Shown here: positions 17,670 through 26,655 of the stretch, in pieces
Layout: each line of letters starts with the position of its first letter
Position numbering within the stretch: position 1 is the first letter of the stretch
Assembly (NCBI GenBank): GCA_028692975.1
Contig: JAQUWF010000003.1
Coordinates: 27,523-91,522 of the forward strand
Direction: 5' to 3'
DNA: 64,000 nucleotides
Origin: Lachnospiraceae bacterium
GTDB taxonomy: Bacteria > Bacillota > Clostridia > Lachnospirales > Lachnospiraceae
Made by a program: the position numbers and the translations under genes
The notes under the pieces: generated by a model
What the model was told of the DNA's origin: nothing
Database searches by the model: none
What the model saw: only the letters and a program-made list of their open reading frames with translations

Positions 17670-18920
17670 TTAGTTATTAAAAAATTCCTTAATGTCCTGA
17701 TAGCCTTCGTTGTTCAGCTGTTCTTTCTGAAATTTTTTATTCTTTTTCATTACGGAAATAGCCACCTGTGTGCCGCTGGTACGCAGGATATTCGCTTCCT
17801 TAAATACATCGATCATCTTTTCTGGTGACATATTCTTCTCAATGAGGAATGCCACCTTGCCTTTGGCACTCGGCACAACATAGCCCCGCTCTAAGAGCAG
17901 CATAACGATACGCTCAAATCCAATGGAAAATCCACATGCACATACATTCTGTCCCGTAAATTTGCCGATCATCTCATCGTAACGTCCGCCGCCGCCCACA
18001 GATCCACCGAATTCATCCATGGAAATCTCGAAGATAGGTCCTGTATAATAAGACATACCGCGCACCAGGGTAGGATCAAAAACAATCTTAAAGTCCGCAG
18101 ATTTCACTTCGTTGACACTGTTGATGATCGTCTCCAGATTCGCCGCACTGTCTGCATCCAGCACATCTTTTAGCTTCTCTTTACAGTAGCGCACGCCTTC
18201 CACATCACCGGTAATCTCCTTGAAGAGTGCCAGATATTTATCAATATTCTCCTGGGGATAACCTTCCTTCGCCAGTTCCTCCGCCACACCGTCCAGACCG
18301 ATCTTGTCCATCTTGTCCAGAATAATAAATACGGTATCGTACTCTTCCGGCGCAAAGCCACTGTACGCAGCCATAGCCTTTAAGATCTTTCTGTCATTAA
18401 TGCGGATCGTGAAATTCTTAAAATTCAATTTGCCCAGAACCGTTGTCGTTGCCAGGATCAGTTCGATCTCAGCCAGGTAAGTCGGATCTCCCAGAATGTC
18501 AATATCGCACTGGGTAAACTGACGGAAACGGCCTCTCTGCGGGCGGTCCGCTCTCCATACGCTGCCGATCTGCAGTGCCTTAAAAGGAGAAGGCAGTTCA
18601 TTGGCATTGTTGGAATAATATCTGGAAAGGGGTACGGTCAGATCATAGCGCAGACCGCCGTCCACCAGATCAGCCTCTGTCTTGGCTGTCTCCAGCTTGA
18701 GTTTTTCCCCTCTTTTCAAAATCTTGAAAATCAGTTTTTCATTTTCTCCGCCCTGCTTGCTGCACAGGTTCTCGATATGCTCCACGCATGGTGTCTCGAT
18801 AGAGCTAAACCCAAAAGTCGCATAGGTCTCTTTGATCATGTGAATGACATAATCGCGGATCTCCATCTCTCTTGGCATAATATCTTTCATACCGGTAACC
18901 GGTTTTTTCTTCAAACTCAT
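17670..18920 (-). CDS. hisS: Histidyl-tRNA synthetase
   Basis: A 416-residue class II synthetase that charges tRNA-His. Motif 2 (RADRPQRGRFRQFTQCDID), the histidine-binding segments LVRGMSYYTGPIFEI and GGRYDEMIG, and motif 3 (CGFSIGFERIVMLL) are present. The C-terminal anticodon-binding domain is short and ends in a lysine-rich tail (MKKNKKFQKEQLNNEG), without the usual final strands of longer HisRS. This may be a lineage feature. It is preceded by a 67-bp gap with a small hairpin but no T-box, and is followed closely by aspS. Confidence 0.96.
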   Translation of the reverse strand: MSLKKKPVTGMKDIMPREMEIRDYVIHMIKETYATFGFSSIETPCVEHIENLCSKQGGENEKLIFKILKRGEKLKLETAKTEADLVDGGLRYDLTVPLSRYYSNNANELPSPFKALQIGSVWRADRPQRGRFRQFTQCDIDILGDPTYLAEIELILATTTVLGKLNFKNFTIRINDRKILKAMAAYSGFAPEEYDTVFIILDKMDKIGLDGVAEELAKEGYPQENIDKYLALFKEITGDVEGVRYCKEKLKDVLDADSAANLETIINSVNEVKSADFKIVFDPTLVRGMSYYTGPIFEISMDEFGGSVGGGGRYDEMIGKFTGQNVCACGFSIGFERIVMLLLERGYVVPSAKGKVAFLIEKNMSPEKMIDVFKEANILRTSGTQVAISVMKKNKKFQKEQLNNEGYQDIKEFFNN

Positions 18921-18966
18921 TGTTTCTCTCCTTTTACTAGATTGGTGTGAATCACTTTCTCACGAT

Positions 18967-18985
18967 CTACGCAGTAAATGCGTAG
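18967..18985. other. Small intergenic hairpin between HD-GYP gene and hisS
   Basis: CTACGCA pairs perfectly with TGCGTAG around a five-base loop. No T-run follows, so it is not a standard terminator. It may stabilise or process the mRNA between the two genes. Confidence 0.5.
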
Positions 18986-18987
18986 AC

Positions 18988-19572
18988 CTACTGAACAGTT
19001 ATATTGGTTTTATATTTCAGCCCCACTGTGTGAGCGACTCGCTGGAATGCGAGGAAAATTTTCATATCGAAATTCTTCACTTCGTCTATCATGAGTTCTA
19101 TGGCCGCTTCCATATCGAAAGATTTCCGGTATGGCCTGTCGGTGGTCAGTGCCGCGAATACATCACAGACACGGATGATCCTGGCACCCAGCGGTATTTC
19201 TACTCCGGACAGATTATCCGGATAACCACTGCCATCATAATTCTCATGATGATACAAAATACTCTGCAGAATAAAATGTGAATAACCGCGTTCCTTCAAA
19301 ATCTCATAACTCAGTTTGGAATGCATACGCACATATTTCATTTCTTCTACCACCAAGGGCTCAATGCCATTGATGTATCCTGTAAGTTTCAACTTGCCAA
19401 TATCATGCAGCATACCTGCTATCGCCAGTTCCTGTCTCTGTTCCTCCGGCATTCCCAGTTCGCCAGCCACATCATAAACCAGGTTGCTCACATAGATTCC
19501 ATGATTCAATTCTTCTGCCAAATCATATTCCAGTATATGTCCACTGCCATGAAATTGCTGTAAGATGCCCAT
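18988..19572 (-). CDS. HD-GYP / HDIG-domain phosphohydrolase
   Basis: A 194-residue stand-alone HD-GYP protein. The metal site GMLHDIGKLKL (about residues 52-62), the downstream H of RMHSKLSYE, and the signature HHENYDGSGYP followed by IPLGARIIRVCDVFAALTTDRPYR are all present. HD-GYP domains hydrolyse cyclic di-GMP or related dinucleotides; the exact substrate is unknown. No receiver or sensor domain is attached, so its input is not visible. It lies 12 bp after hemZ and before hisS in the housekeeping run. Confidence 0.88.
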   Translation of the reverse strand: MGILQQFHGSGHILEYDLAEELNHGIYVSNLVYDVAGELGMPEEQRQELAIAGMLHDIGKLKLTGYINGIEPLVVEEMKYVRMHSKLSYEILKERGYSHFILQSILYHHENYDGSGYPDNLSGVEIPLGARIIRVCDVFAALTTDRPYRKSFDMEAAIELMIDEVKNFDMKIFLAFQRVAHTVGLKYKTNITVQ

Positions 19573-19584
19573 TTTTCTCCAGTC

Positions 19585-21066
19585 CTATTGCAAATACGTC
19601 TGTATTGCTTTTTCTTTGCGCTCTATCATCTCATCGATACGTTCTATATAGATTCCCACATCCTTGACATTTTCCACACGTTCGATGCGCTCGCCCCGGT
19701 CGAAGACCAGTTTGGTCGCCGCACCGGCACCTACTGCCATGATGGTCTGTTTTTCTTCCATAATCAGTATATTGTATATCCCGGCTTTGTCAACCTTGGC
19801 ATAGCCCACGTTTTCCATATTGCCCTTCATATTCTTCTGGCGATAAAGGTAATACGGCCCCATCTCCATACTCTGGGCACATTTTGCCGCCATATCCATG
19901 ATCTTCTGATTGTTCTCAAACGACATTTCCTTATACTGGTCCCGGAACATATTAAGCCTTGCCGCGCGCTTTACCGCAAGGGAATGTATGGTCAGACTGT
20001 CCGGATCTAAGGCTTTTATCTCCTTCAGCGTATGTTCCATCATCTCCTGTGTCTCACCGGGAAGTCCCACGATAAGATCCATGTTGATATTGTCGAAGCC
20101 ATTCTCCCGCGCAAGATAAAATGCCTGCTTCGTATCCTCCACCGTATGGCGGCGCCCGATGATATCCAGCGTCTCCTGATTCATGGTCTGGGGATTGACC
20201 GAGATACGCGTCACCGGATACTTGCGGATCACCTTTAGTTTCTCGTCTGTAATGCTGTCCGGACGCCCCGCTTCTATGGTGTATTCCTCCAGATAATCAA
20301 AGGAAAAACTCTTCTGTATATGTGCCAGCAGCCGTTCCATCTGATAAGGTTCCAGAGTCGTTGGCGTTCCACCGCCCATGTAAATGGTATTTAATTTTTT
20401 ATGTGCAAACTTCTGGCTGACATAGGTGATTTCCCTGCACAGGGTATCCAGATATTCATCCACCCGCTTCGTCCACTGCTTCAGCGGATAAGAGCTGAAG
20501 GAACAGTACAGACAGATGCTTGGGCAGAATGGAATGCCCACATAGAGGCTGTACCCCTGCTCATAATCTATGTTTTTCAGGATATCCCGCTCCCGATTGG
20601 CTATAGTCACACACAGTGCCGTCTTGGCATGGTTGGTGTAATATGTCTCCCGGAGATAATTGGCAGTCTCCACATTGGTCCTGCCCTCCTCGATTAGCTT
20701 CATGGCAATCTTGGTCGGGCGGATGCCGCTTAAGGTTCCCCAGGGAAGCTGCCTTCCGGTCACCTGGGATAGCCCTTTGTAAAGCAGCTGCTTTAACTGG
20801 TTTTTCGTTTCCTTCCGGTCCAGATAATAATCCAGGGAAATGCTTTCCCCGAAAACCTGCTGTGCATCATCCCGCACGGTAATGGTGATGCTCTCCGGCG
20901 TATAATCCAAGCAGATCTTCGTCTCCTGGTCCGCCTGGATTTCCTCTGTCACCTGCACCTCTTCCTGAGCAATGGATACCTCTGCCTCCGTATAGAAGCT
21001 TTTGACCAGGGAATACACATCGTATTCAAAATCATTTTTGTTAAACTGTATCACTACCTTATGCAA
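19585..21066 (-). CDS. hemZ: Oxygen-independent coproporphyrinogen dehydrogenase, HemZ-type
   Basis: A radical SAM protein of about 493 residues. The 4Fe-4S motif CPSICLYC (C-x3-C-x2-C) lies in YVGIPFCPSICLYCSFSSYP, and YMGGGTPTTL and EAGRPDSIT supply SAM-binding elements. HemZ relatives act on coproporphyrinogen, but in Lachnospiraceae lacking full haem synthesis the real substrate is uncertain. I prefer the TTG start at 21066, which has AAGAGG about 9 bases upstream and overlaps the end of the MBL gene by 8 bp. An ATG at 21087 lacks a ribosome site, and longer extensions only shadow the MBL gene. Confidence 0.88.
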   Translation of the reverse strand: MHKVVIQFNKNDFEYDVYSLVKSFYTEAEVSIAQEEVQVTEEIQADQETKICLDYTPESITITVRDDAQQVFGESISLDYYLDRKETKNQLKQLLYKGLSQVTGRQLPWGTLSGIRPTKIAMKLIEEGRTNVETANYLRETYYTNHAKTALCVTIANRERDILKNIDYEQGYSLYVGIPFCPSICLYCSFSSYPLKQWTKRVDEYLDTLCREITYVSQKFAHKKLNTIYMGGGTPTTLEPYQMERLLAHIQKSFSFDYLEEYTIEAGRPDSITDEKLKVIRKYPVTRISVNPQTMNQETLDIIGRRHTVEDTKQAFYLARENGFDNINMDLIVGLPGETQEMMEHTLKEIKALDPDSLTIHSLAVKRAARLNMFRDQYKEMSFENNQKIMDMAAKCAQSMEMGPYYLYRQKNMKGNMENVGYAKVDKAGIYNILIMEEKQTIMAVGAGAATKLVFDRGERIERVENVKDVGIYIERIDEMIERKEKAIQTYLQ

Positions 21067-21694
21067 AGGGATTGTACCTCTTTTCATGTTCGATGGTGGT
21101 CTCATCCATATGGCCCGGATAGACCTTGACCTGATCCGGCAGATCTTCCAGAAGCTGCCGCAGACTCTGCTGCAGGGCTCTGCCGCTGCCCGTGGGAAGG
21201 TCTGTCCTGCCCACAGATTCTGCGAACAGTGTATCCCCGCTAAAGAGCATGTCATAATCTTTCAGATAATAACAGACGCTGCCCTCCGTATGGCCCGGTG
21301 TATGCAGTACCTGGATAGCAAAGCCAGCAAGCCCCAATACCTCCCCGTCACGGACGAATTCATCCGCGGACGTGGTGTATGCCTGTCCCAGCATGGAGGA
21401 AGAACAATTCAGCATGGCATTTCCCAGCATATCCTTCTCGCCCTCGTAAATATATACGGCTGCATGGGAATAGAGATTCTTCAATCCATTGACCGCCATA
21501 ATGTGGTCAAAATGGCCATGGGTCAAAAGGATGGCCACCGGCACTGACTCCATATCCTCCACCAGATTCTGGATAGCCATCACATCGTCCGCCGGATCGA
21601 TGATGATCGATTCGTGCGTCTCTGTATTAGCCAGAACATAGCAGTTTGTGCCCACGGGCCCCAGCACCCGTTTCTTTAATGTGTAATCTATCAT
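21059..21694 (-). CDS. MBL-fold metallo-hydrolase (glyoxalase II-like)
   Basis: A 211-residue metallo-beta-lactamase-fold hydrolase. The metal motif THGHFDH (about residues 57-63), the histidine of HTPGHTEGS, the aspartate of FSGDTLF and a C-terminal YPGHMDETT give a full dinuclear site. The family includes thioesterases such as hydroxyacylglutathione hydrolase; the substrate here is not known. The start at 21694 (MIDYTLKK) comes 5 bp after the relA stop, and its 3' end overlaps the hemZ start. This position between relA and hemZ is conserved in related Clostridia. Confidence 0.9.
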   Translation of the reverse strand: MIDYTLKKRVLGPVGTNCYVLANTETHESIIIDPADDVMAIQNLVEDMESVPVAILLTHGHFDHIMAVNGLKNLYSHAAVYIYEGEKDMLGNAMLNCSSSMLGQAYTTSADEFVRDGEVLGLAGFAIQVLHTPGHTEGSVCYYLKDYDMLFSGDTLFAESVGRTDLPTGSGRALQQSLRQLLEDLPDQVKVYPGHMDETTIEHEKRYNPFA

Positions 21695-21698
21695 TTGA

Positions 21699-24002
21699 TC
21701 AACCTGTCGTCCTTTCAATATCCATAACACTGTCTATCTGCCGGATCTTCTCAATGAGCACATTGAGCTCCTCCACGCTGTGTACGCTGAAGGCAATAGA
21801 CAAAGTAGCTGTTCCCTGCTTGCTGGTACGCACATTCAAAGAGGACATATCGATCTTCTTCTCTGTGAATATCTTGGAAATATCCACAAGCAGGCCGGTA
21901 CGGTTGGAAGCATATACGTTGATTTCCGCAGAATATACCTCCTGGCTGCCTGTATTCTCCACACCCTGCCATTCCGCATCGATGAGGCGCACCCGGTCAG
22001 CCTCGCTCATATGGATCACATTGACACAATCCGTCCTGTGAATGGACACGCCTCTGCCCCTGGTGATAAAACCAACGATCTCATCTCCCGGGATTGGATT
22101 GCAGCATTTGGAGAAGCGCACCGCCACGTCATGGATACCTTTTACCACGATGCCGCCCTTCTGGCTCTTGGCCACAGGAAGCTTCTCTTTATTCTCAGAC
22201 GCCGCCTCCAGCACCTTCTCATCGGTAATATGCTTCTGATGATCCTTCACATACAGATCCACCAGTTTGTTCAGCACCTGGCCTTCCTTCAGTCCGCCGT
22301 GTCCGATGGCTGCCAGCACAGAATCCCAGTCACGGAATCCATATTTGTGCATAACGGCTTCCATATATTTAGGCTTGAGCATATCGCTGATCACATGCCC
22401 CTTAGCCTTGGCATATTGATTCAGCATATCCTTGCCGCGCACGATGTTGTCTTCCTTTAATTCTGCACGGAACCACTGGTTGATCTTATTCTTCGCCTGA
22501 GTACTCTTAACGATCTTCAGCCAGTCGCGGCTGGGACCCTTAGAATTCCCGGAGGTGATGATTTCCACCCGGTCTCCGTTTTTGATCACATATTCGATGG
22601 GCACCAGTTTGCCGTTGACTCTGGCTCCTACCATTTTATTCCCCACGGCACTGTGCACGCTGTAGGCGAAATCGATGGTATTCGATCCGTTGGGCAGTGT
22701 CTTTACGTCTCCCGCCGGACTGAAGCAATATACATTCTCCGCAAAAAGATCCAGATCGCTCTTTAAAAGGCTTAAGAATTCCCGGTTGTCCGACATATCC
22801 TTCTGCCATTCCAGGATCTGGCGCAGCCAGCTGAGTTTCTCTTCCTCCTGCTGGGCGCTGGTCTTCTTGCCGTCTGAAGCTTCCTTATATTTCCAATGGG
22901 CTGCAATACCATATTCTGCTGTCTTGTGCATCTCAAAGGTACGGATCTGGATCTCAAAAGGCTGCCCCTTGGGTCCGATCAAAGTCGTATGCAGAGACTG
23001 GTACATATTGGGCTTCGGCATAGCGATATAGTCTTTGAATCGCCCAGGAATCGGCTTATACATCTCATGGATCACACCCAGAGCCGCATAGCAGTCCTTC
23101 ACAGTCTCAACGATAATACGCACAGCGAACAGATCATAAATCTGCTCAATGCTCTTGTCCTGATTGACCATCTTCTTATATATACTGAAAAAATGTTTGA
23201 TACGCCCATCCACCATAGCCTCAATATTGGCCGCCTGAACATGTTCTCGCACCTCACCGACGATCTGATCTACGAAGTCCTGCCGCTCACTCTTGCGCAG
23301 AGCAACCTTGTCTACCAGATCGTAATACACCTCCGGCTGGAGATATTTCAAAGCCAGGTCATCCAGTTCGATCTTGATCTTGGAAATACCAAGTCTCTGA
23401 GCGATGGGTGCATAGATATCCATAGTCTCACGGGCTTTTTCCTTCTGCTTTGCCTCGGTCATATAACCAAGCGTACGCATATTATGCAGACGATCGGCCA
23501 GTTTGATCAATATGACACGAATATCCTTGGCCATAGCCAAAAACATTTTACGCAGATTTTCCGCCTGGACTTCCACCTTATCCGCAGAATAGGACAATTG
23601 TCCCAGTTTGGTGACACCATCCACCAACAGAGCAACTTCTTCGTTAAACTCTTTGCCCACTTCCTCGGTGGTCATGACCGTATCTTCCACCACATCATGG
23701 AGCAGGCCTGCGATAATCGTCTCCTTGTCCAGTTCCAGATCCGCCAGGATGATTGCCACACATAGTGGATGAATGATATAGGGCTCACCGGATTTGCGTG
23801 CCTGTCCTTCATGGGCATCCCGTGCCAGCTTGTAGGCTTTTTCGATCATGGACAGGTCTGTAGACGGATGATATTTCTGAACACTGGAAATAAGCTCCTG
23901 ATACAAAGTCTCAGGGGCTGTAAAATCCTGCATGGTCTTCAGGTTTGCATCGATTTTCTGGAGATCATGCTCTTCTGTTGTTTTAACGTCACTTTTTCCC
24001 AT
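21699..24002 (-). CDS. relA: Bifunctional (p)ppGpp synthetase/hydrolase (Rel)
   Basis: A 767-residue long RelA/SpoT homologue controlling the stringent response. Domain order: HD hydrolase (about residues 50-190, with LLHDVVEDT), synthetase (about 230-380, with PIPGRFKDYIAMPKPN), TGS (near 420, TLPNGSNTIDFAY), a zinc-finger region (RFSKCCNPIPGDEI) and a C-terminal ACT domain (EINVYASNRTGLLVDISKIF). Both catalytic halves look intact. The start has GAGGAG 5 bases upstream. It is separated from apt by a duplicated 103-bp structured repeat. Confidence 0.96.
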   Translation of the reverse strand: MGKSDVKTTEEHDLQKIDANLKTMQDFTAPETLYQELISSVQKYHPSTDLSMIEKAYKLARDAHEGQARKSGEPYIIHPLCVAIILADLELDKETIIAGLLHDVVEDTVMTTEEVGKEFNEEVALLVDGVTKLGQLSYSADKVEVQAENLRKMFLAMAKDIRVILIKLADRLHNMRTLGYMTEAKQKEKARETMDIYAPIAQRLGISKIKIELDDLALKYLQPEVYYDLVDKVALRKSERQDFVDQIVGEVREHVQAANIEAMVDGRIKHFFSIYKKMVNQDKSIEQIYDLFAVRIIVETVKDCYAALGVIHEMYKPIPGRFKDYIAMPKPNMYQSLHTTLIGPKGQPFEIQIRTFEMHKTAEYGIAAHWKYKEASDGKKTSAQQEEEKLSWLRQILEWQKDMSDNREFLSLLKSDLDLFAENVYCFSPAGDVKTLPNGSNTIDFAYSVHSAVGNKMVGARVNGKLVPIEYVIKNGDRVEIITSGNSKGPSRDWLKIVKSTQAKNKINQWFRAELKEDNIVRGKDMLNQYAKAKGHVISDMLKPKYMEAVMHKYGFRDWDSVLAAIGHGGLKEGQVLNKLVDLYVKDHQKHITDEKVLEAASENKEKLPVAKSQKGGIVVKGIHDVAVRFSKCCNPIPGDEIVGFITRGRGVSIHRTDCVNVIHMSEADRVRLIDAEWQGVENTGSQEVYSAEINVYASNRTGLLVDISKIFTEKKIDMSSLNVRTSKQGTATLSIAFSVHSVEELNVLIEKIRQIDSVMDIERTTG

Positions 24003-24020
24003 AAAATCTCCTCATTATAT

Positions 24021-24226
24021 CATGAACACTAAACTCGAAAACACCTCGCTAAGTGTTCAGATGTGCATTCTCACTAAGTTCAATCTGCGCTCCGCTTGAT
24101 TTCTCTAAGTGTTCATAGTATATCATGAACACTAAACTCGAAAACACCTCGCTAAGTGTTCAGATGTGCATTCTCACTAAGTTCAATCTGCGCTCCGCTT
24201 GATTTCTCTAAGTGTTCATAGTATAT
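24021..24226. repeat. Tandem duplication of a 103-bp structured intergenic unit
   Basis: Two almost identical units start at 24021 and 24124. Each opens with TGAACACT and contains AAGTGTTCA twice, so the ends pair as an inverted repeat. Within a unit the decamer family GAACACTTAG / GAACTTAGTG recurs. The pair fills the gap between relA and apt. It looks like a palindromic interspersed repeat that has duplicated in place; it has no coding frame. Confidence 0.85.
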
Positions 24227-24227
24227 C

Positions 24228-24752
24228 TTATTTTCCGTCGTAACAGATTACCGATGCAACATTATAGCCTTTCAGTCGGTCCCTTCCATGTAATCCCGCC
24301 AGTTCCATAAGAAAAATAACCTTGGTCACAATACCGCCAAGTCCCTCAATCAATTTAATGCTTGCTTCAATGGTGCCTCCGGTAGCGATGAGATCATCCA
24401 CGATAACCACCTTCTGTCCCGGGCGGATAGAGTCCCGGTGCATCTCGATCTCCGCAGAACCATACTCCAGATCATAGTGCATGGCAACTGTCTCACATGG
24501 CAGTTTGCCCTTTTTACGAATGGGCACAAACGCTTTGTGCATATTATAAGCGATGGGAACGCCGAATATAAAACCTCTGGACTCTGTTCCGCATACTACA
24601 TCTACTTCTGTTCCATCTAAAAGATGCTCCATAGAGTCGATAGCCAGCTGCAGACCCTCCGCATCCTGCAAAACACTTGTAACATCCCGGAAAATAACTC
24701 CTTCTTCCGGGAAATCCGGAATACTTCTAACATAATCTTCAATCTTTTTCAT
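24228..24752 (-). CDS. apt: Adenine phosphoribosyltransferase
   Basis: A 174-residue purine salvage enzyme that joins adenine and PRPP to give AMP. It starts MKKIEDYVRSIPDFPEEG and carries the adenine-recognition and PRPP-binding elements RDVTSVLQD, GTESRGFIFG and the PRPP motif VVIVDDLIATGGT. The start at 24752 is chosen for GGGAG 8 bases upstream and the conserved N-terminus; the upstream in-frame ATG adds 19 residues unlike the family. Position between recJ and relA is typical of Firmicutes. Confidence 0.96.
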   Translation of the reverse strand: MKKIEDYVRSIPDFPEEGVIFRDVTSVLQDAEGLQLAIDSMEHLLDGTEVDVVCGTESRGFIFGVPIAYNMHKAFVPIRKKGKLPCETVAMHYDLEYGSAEIEMHRDSIRPGQKVVIVDDLIATGGTIEASIKLIEGLGGIVTKVIFLMELAGLHGRDRLKGYNVASVICYDGK

Positions 24753-24834
24753 GACATTGCTCCCATCTGATTTTGTCGTATTGTAACGCTTCAGCAGAAA
24801 TCCCATCACCCAAGGCGATTTTCATGGATTTCTG

Positions 24835-24869
24835 CGTCGTAACTGGTCAGATAATGACCAGTTACGACG
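24835..24869. repeat. Perfect 15-bp palindrome between apt and recJ
   Basis: CGTCGTAACTGGTCA is followed by a five-base loop and its exact complement. No T-run follows on either side. A related imperfect palindrome with the same TCGTAAC arms occurs upstream of pgi (61892-61924), so this may be a dispersed intergenic repeat. It could also slow transcription between recJ and apt. Confidence 0.75.
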
Positions 24870-24910
24870 TATTTTATACCCAAATAGTATAGCATCATTT
24901 TATGAAGGAA

Positions 24911-26599
24911 TCAATAAAAGTGTTGAATAATCAACTGCAAAGACTCTTTTCCATTATAGGAATTGATGCCGGGATAGTATGCGATGGTCAGCGGCGTCTG
25001 CATCTGCAGTCTGGCTGACAATGGTTCCACATCTCCAAAGTAGATGGCGTCCATGGGTGCACCATGTCCGTCGCTTACTCTCATCTTCAGTACATTTCTA
25101 TTTTTCCCCATAATCCTGCTGTCTAACACCTGCAGATCTTTTTGTGCGAAAAGTGGCTTTGGATTGGCCTTTCCAAAAGGTTCCAGGAGATTTAACTGCC
25201 CGATCAATTCCCGATTCACATAGGATATGGGCATGGGCACATCGATGGAAACCTTCGGCACGAAGTCTTTTTCCTCCAGACTGCAATTCGCATTGAGCCG
25301 CTGTCGGAAAAGCGGAATGTTGGCCTCCTCCAGGGAAACACCTGCTGCCATGGGATGTCCGCCATATTTGCCAAGCAGGTCATCACATTTGACCAGTTCA
25401 TCAAACATGGGATATTCCTCGATGGAACGGCCCGATCCTTTCACGCCTGCCTCCCCTCTGGTCAGCACATACGTGGGATGGTGGTAAGTTTCCTTGATCC
25501 GCCCGGCGATGATCCCCGCAAGGCTTTCATGACAGTCCGGAAGGAAGATCACGAACACCCTGTCCTGTAAGATTCCCGTCTCCTCCACCTGTTTTACTGC
25601 CGCTTCCACGCCGGTAAGGGTCATATCCTTGCGACTGTCATTGAGGCTTTTTAAGTCCCCTGCCAGGCGCGCTGCCTCTTCCCTTTCACCGGCGCGCAGA
25701 AGTTCCAGAGAACGCTTGGCCGTATCCAGCCTTCCGCTGGCGTTCAGGCAGGGGCCCAGGATAAAGCCGATGTGATAAGCCTTTATATCTTCCGGCTCCA
25801 GATTATTCGCCCGCATCAGCTCTCGCAGGCCCAGATTAGAAGTTTTTCTCAGTCGCTTCAATCCCTCTTTTACCAGCACGCGGTTCTCCCCGGTAAGATC
25901 CATAATATCTCCCACCGTGGCAAAAGCCGCGTATTCCAGATACTCCCAAACAGCATCCCCCGGAAGTTCCTCCATGCGAAACAGCTGCTCCATCAATTTA
26001 TAAGCCACGGCACCGCCGCACAAACCCTTGAAGGGATAGGGACAATCGGCCTGCTTTGGGTTGACGACTGCATCCGCCCCCGGTATCCGGCCTTTCTGCA
26101 CCTCATGGTGATCCGTCACCACCACCGTCATGCCCATATCCTTCGCCATCTGTATCTGGTCAATGGCTGCGATCCCGTTGTCACAGGTCACGATGGTGTC
26201 CACCCCATCCTCCTTCGCCGTCTGGATCAGATGTTCATTGATGCCATACCCATCCGTGATCCGGTTCGGTATCATATAGTCCACATTTGCGCCCAGTCTG
26301 GTAAAGCCTTTCAGCAGAATAAAGGTGGACATGATCCCATCAATATCATAATCTCCCAGAATACGGATATGGGCTTTCTGCCTTATCTTCTCTCTTATGA
26401 TCCCCGCCGCCTTTTCCATATCCTTCATGAGTGCCGGATCATGCATAGTCGTCAGATCTCCATGGAGATATTCTGCTATGGCCTCCTCCCCGATCACATC
26501 CCGATTCCTTATAATGCGGGCGATCACCGGGTCGATAGAAAACCGCTGTGCAATCTGATTGAAATCTGCCTTCTTGGCAGCCATCATCCACTTTTCCAT
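24911..26599 (-). CDS. recJ: Single-stranded-DNA-specific exonuclease RecJ
   Basis: A 562-residue DHH-family nuclease that degrades single-stranded DNA 5' to 3' in recombination and mismatch repair. The DHH phosphoesterase motifs are clear: LGDYDIDGIMS (near residue 81), TCDNGIAA and VTDHHE. The DHHA1 domain lies near 400 (GRSIEEYPMFDEL, KYGGHPMAAG) and an OB-like C-terminal region ends the protein. This is the short E. coli-length form, without the extra C-terminal domain of Bacillus RecJ. A GGAG site precedes the ATG. Confidence 0.95.
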   Translation of the reverse strand: MEKWMMAAKKADFNQIAQRFSIDPVIARIIRNRDVIGEEAIAEYLHGDLTTMHDPALMKDMEKAAGIIREKIRQKAHIRILGDYDIDGIMSTFILLKGFTRLGANVDYMIPNRITDGYGINEHLIQTAKEDGVDTIVTCDNGIAAIDQIQMAKDMGMTVVVTDHHEVQKGRIPGADAVVNPKQADCPYPFKGLCGGAVAYKLMEQLFRMEELPGDAVWEYLEYAAFATVGDIMDLTGENRVLVKEGLKRLRKTSNLGLRELMRANNLEPEDIKAYHIGFILGPCLNASGRLDTAKRSLELLRAGEREEAARLAGDLKSLNDSRKDMTLTGVEAAVKQVEETGILQDRVFVIFLPDCHESLAGIIAGRIKETYHHPTYVLTRGEAGVKGSGRSIEEYPMFDELVKCDDLLGKYGGHPMAAGVSLEEANIPLFRQRLNANCSLEEKDFVPKVSIDVPMPISYVNRELIGQLNLLEPFGKANPKPLFAQKDLQVLDSRIMGKNRNVLKMRVSDGHGAPMDAIYFGDVEPLSARLQMQTPLTIAYYPGINSYNGKESLQLIIQHFY

Positions 26600-26616
26600 A
26601 TATTTCTCCTATTGAA

Positions 26617-26644
26617 AAGATTCCCCGCTTCTGCGAGGAATCTT
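26617..26644 (-). terminator. Hairpin between secDF and recJ
   Basis: On the minus strand AAGATTCCTCGC pairs with GCGGGGAATCTT around a short loop, with one mismatch, followed by only TTTC. It lies 12 bp after the secDF stop and is probably a weak terminator or attenuator, allowing some read-through into recJ. Confidence 0.6.
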
Positions 26645-26655
26645 AACTGTTTCAT

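Noticed and set aside
18921..18987. T-box leader in front of hisS/aspS
   Set aside because: The gap is only 67 bp and lacks specifier and T-box sequence motifs; it holds just a small hairpin.
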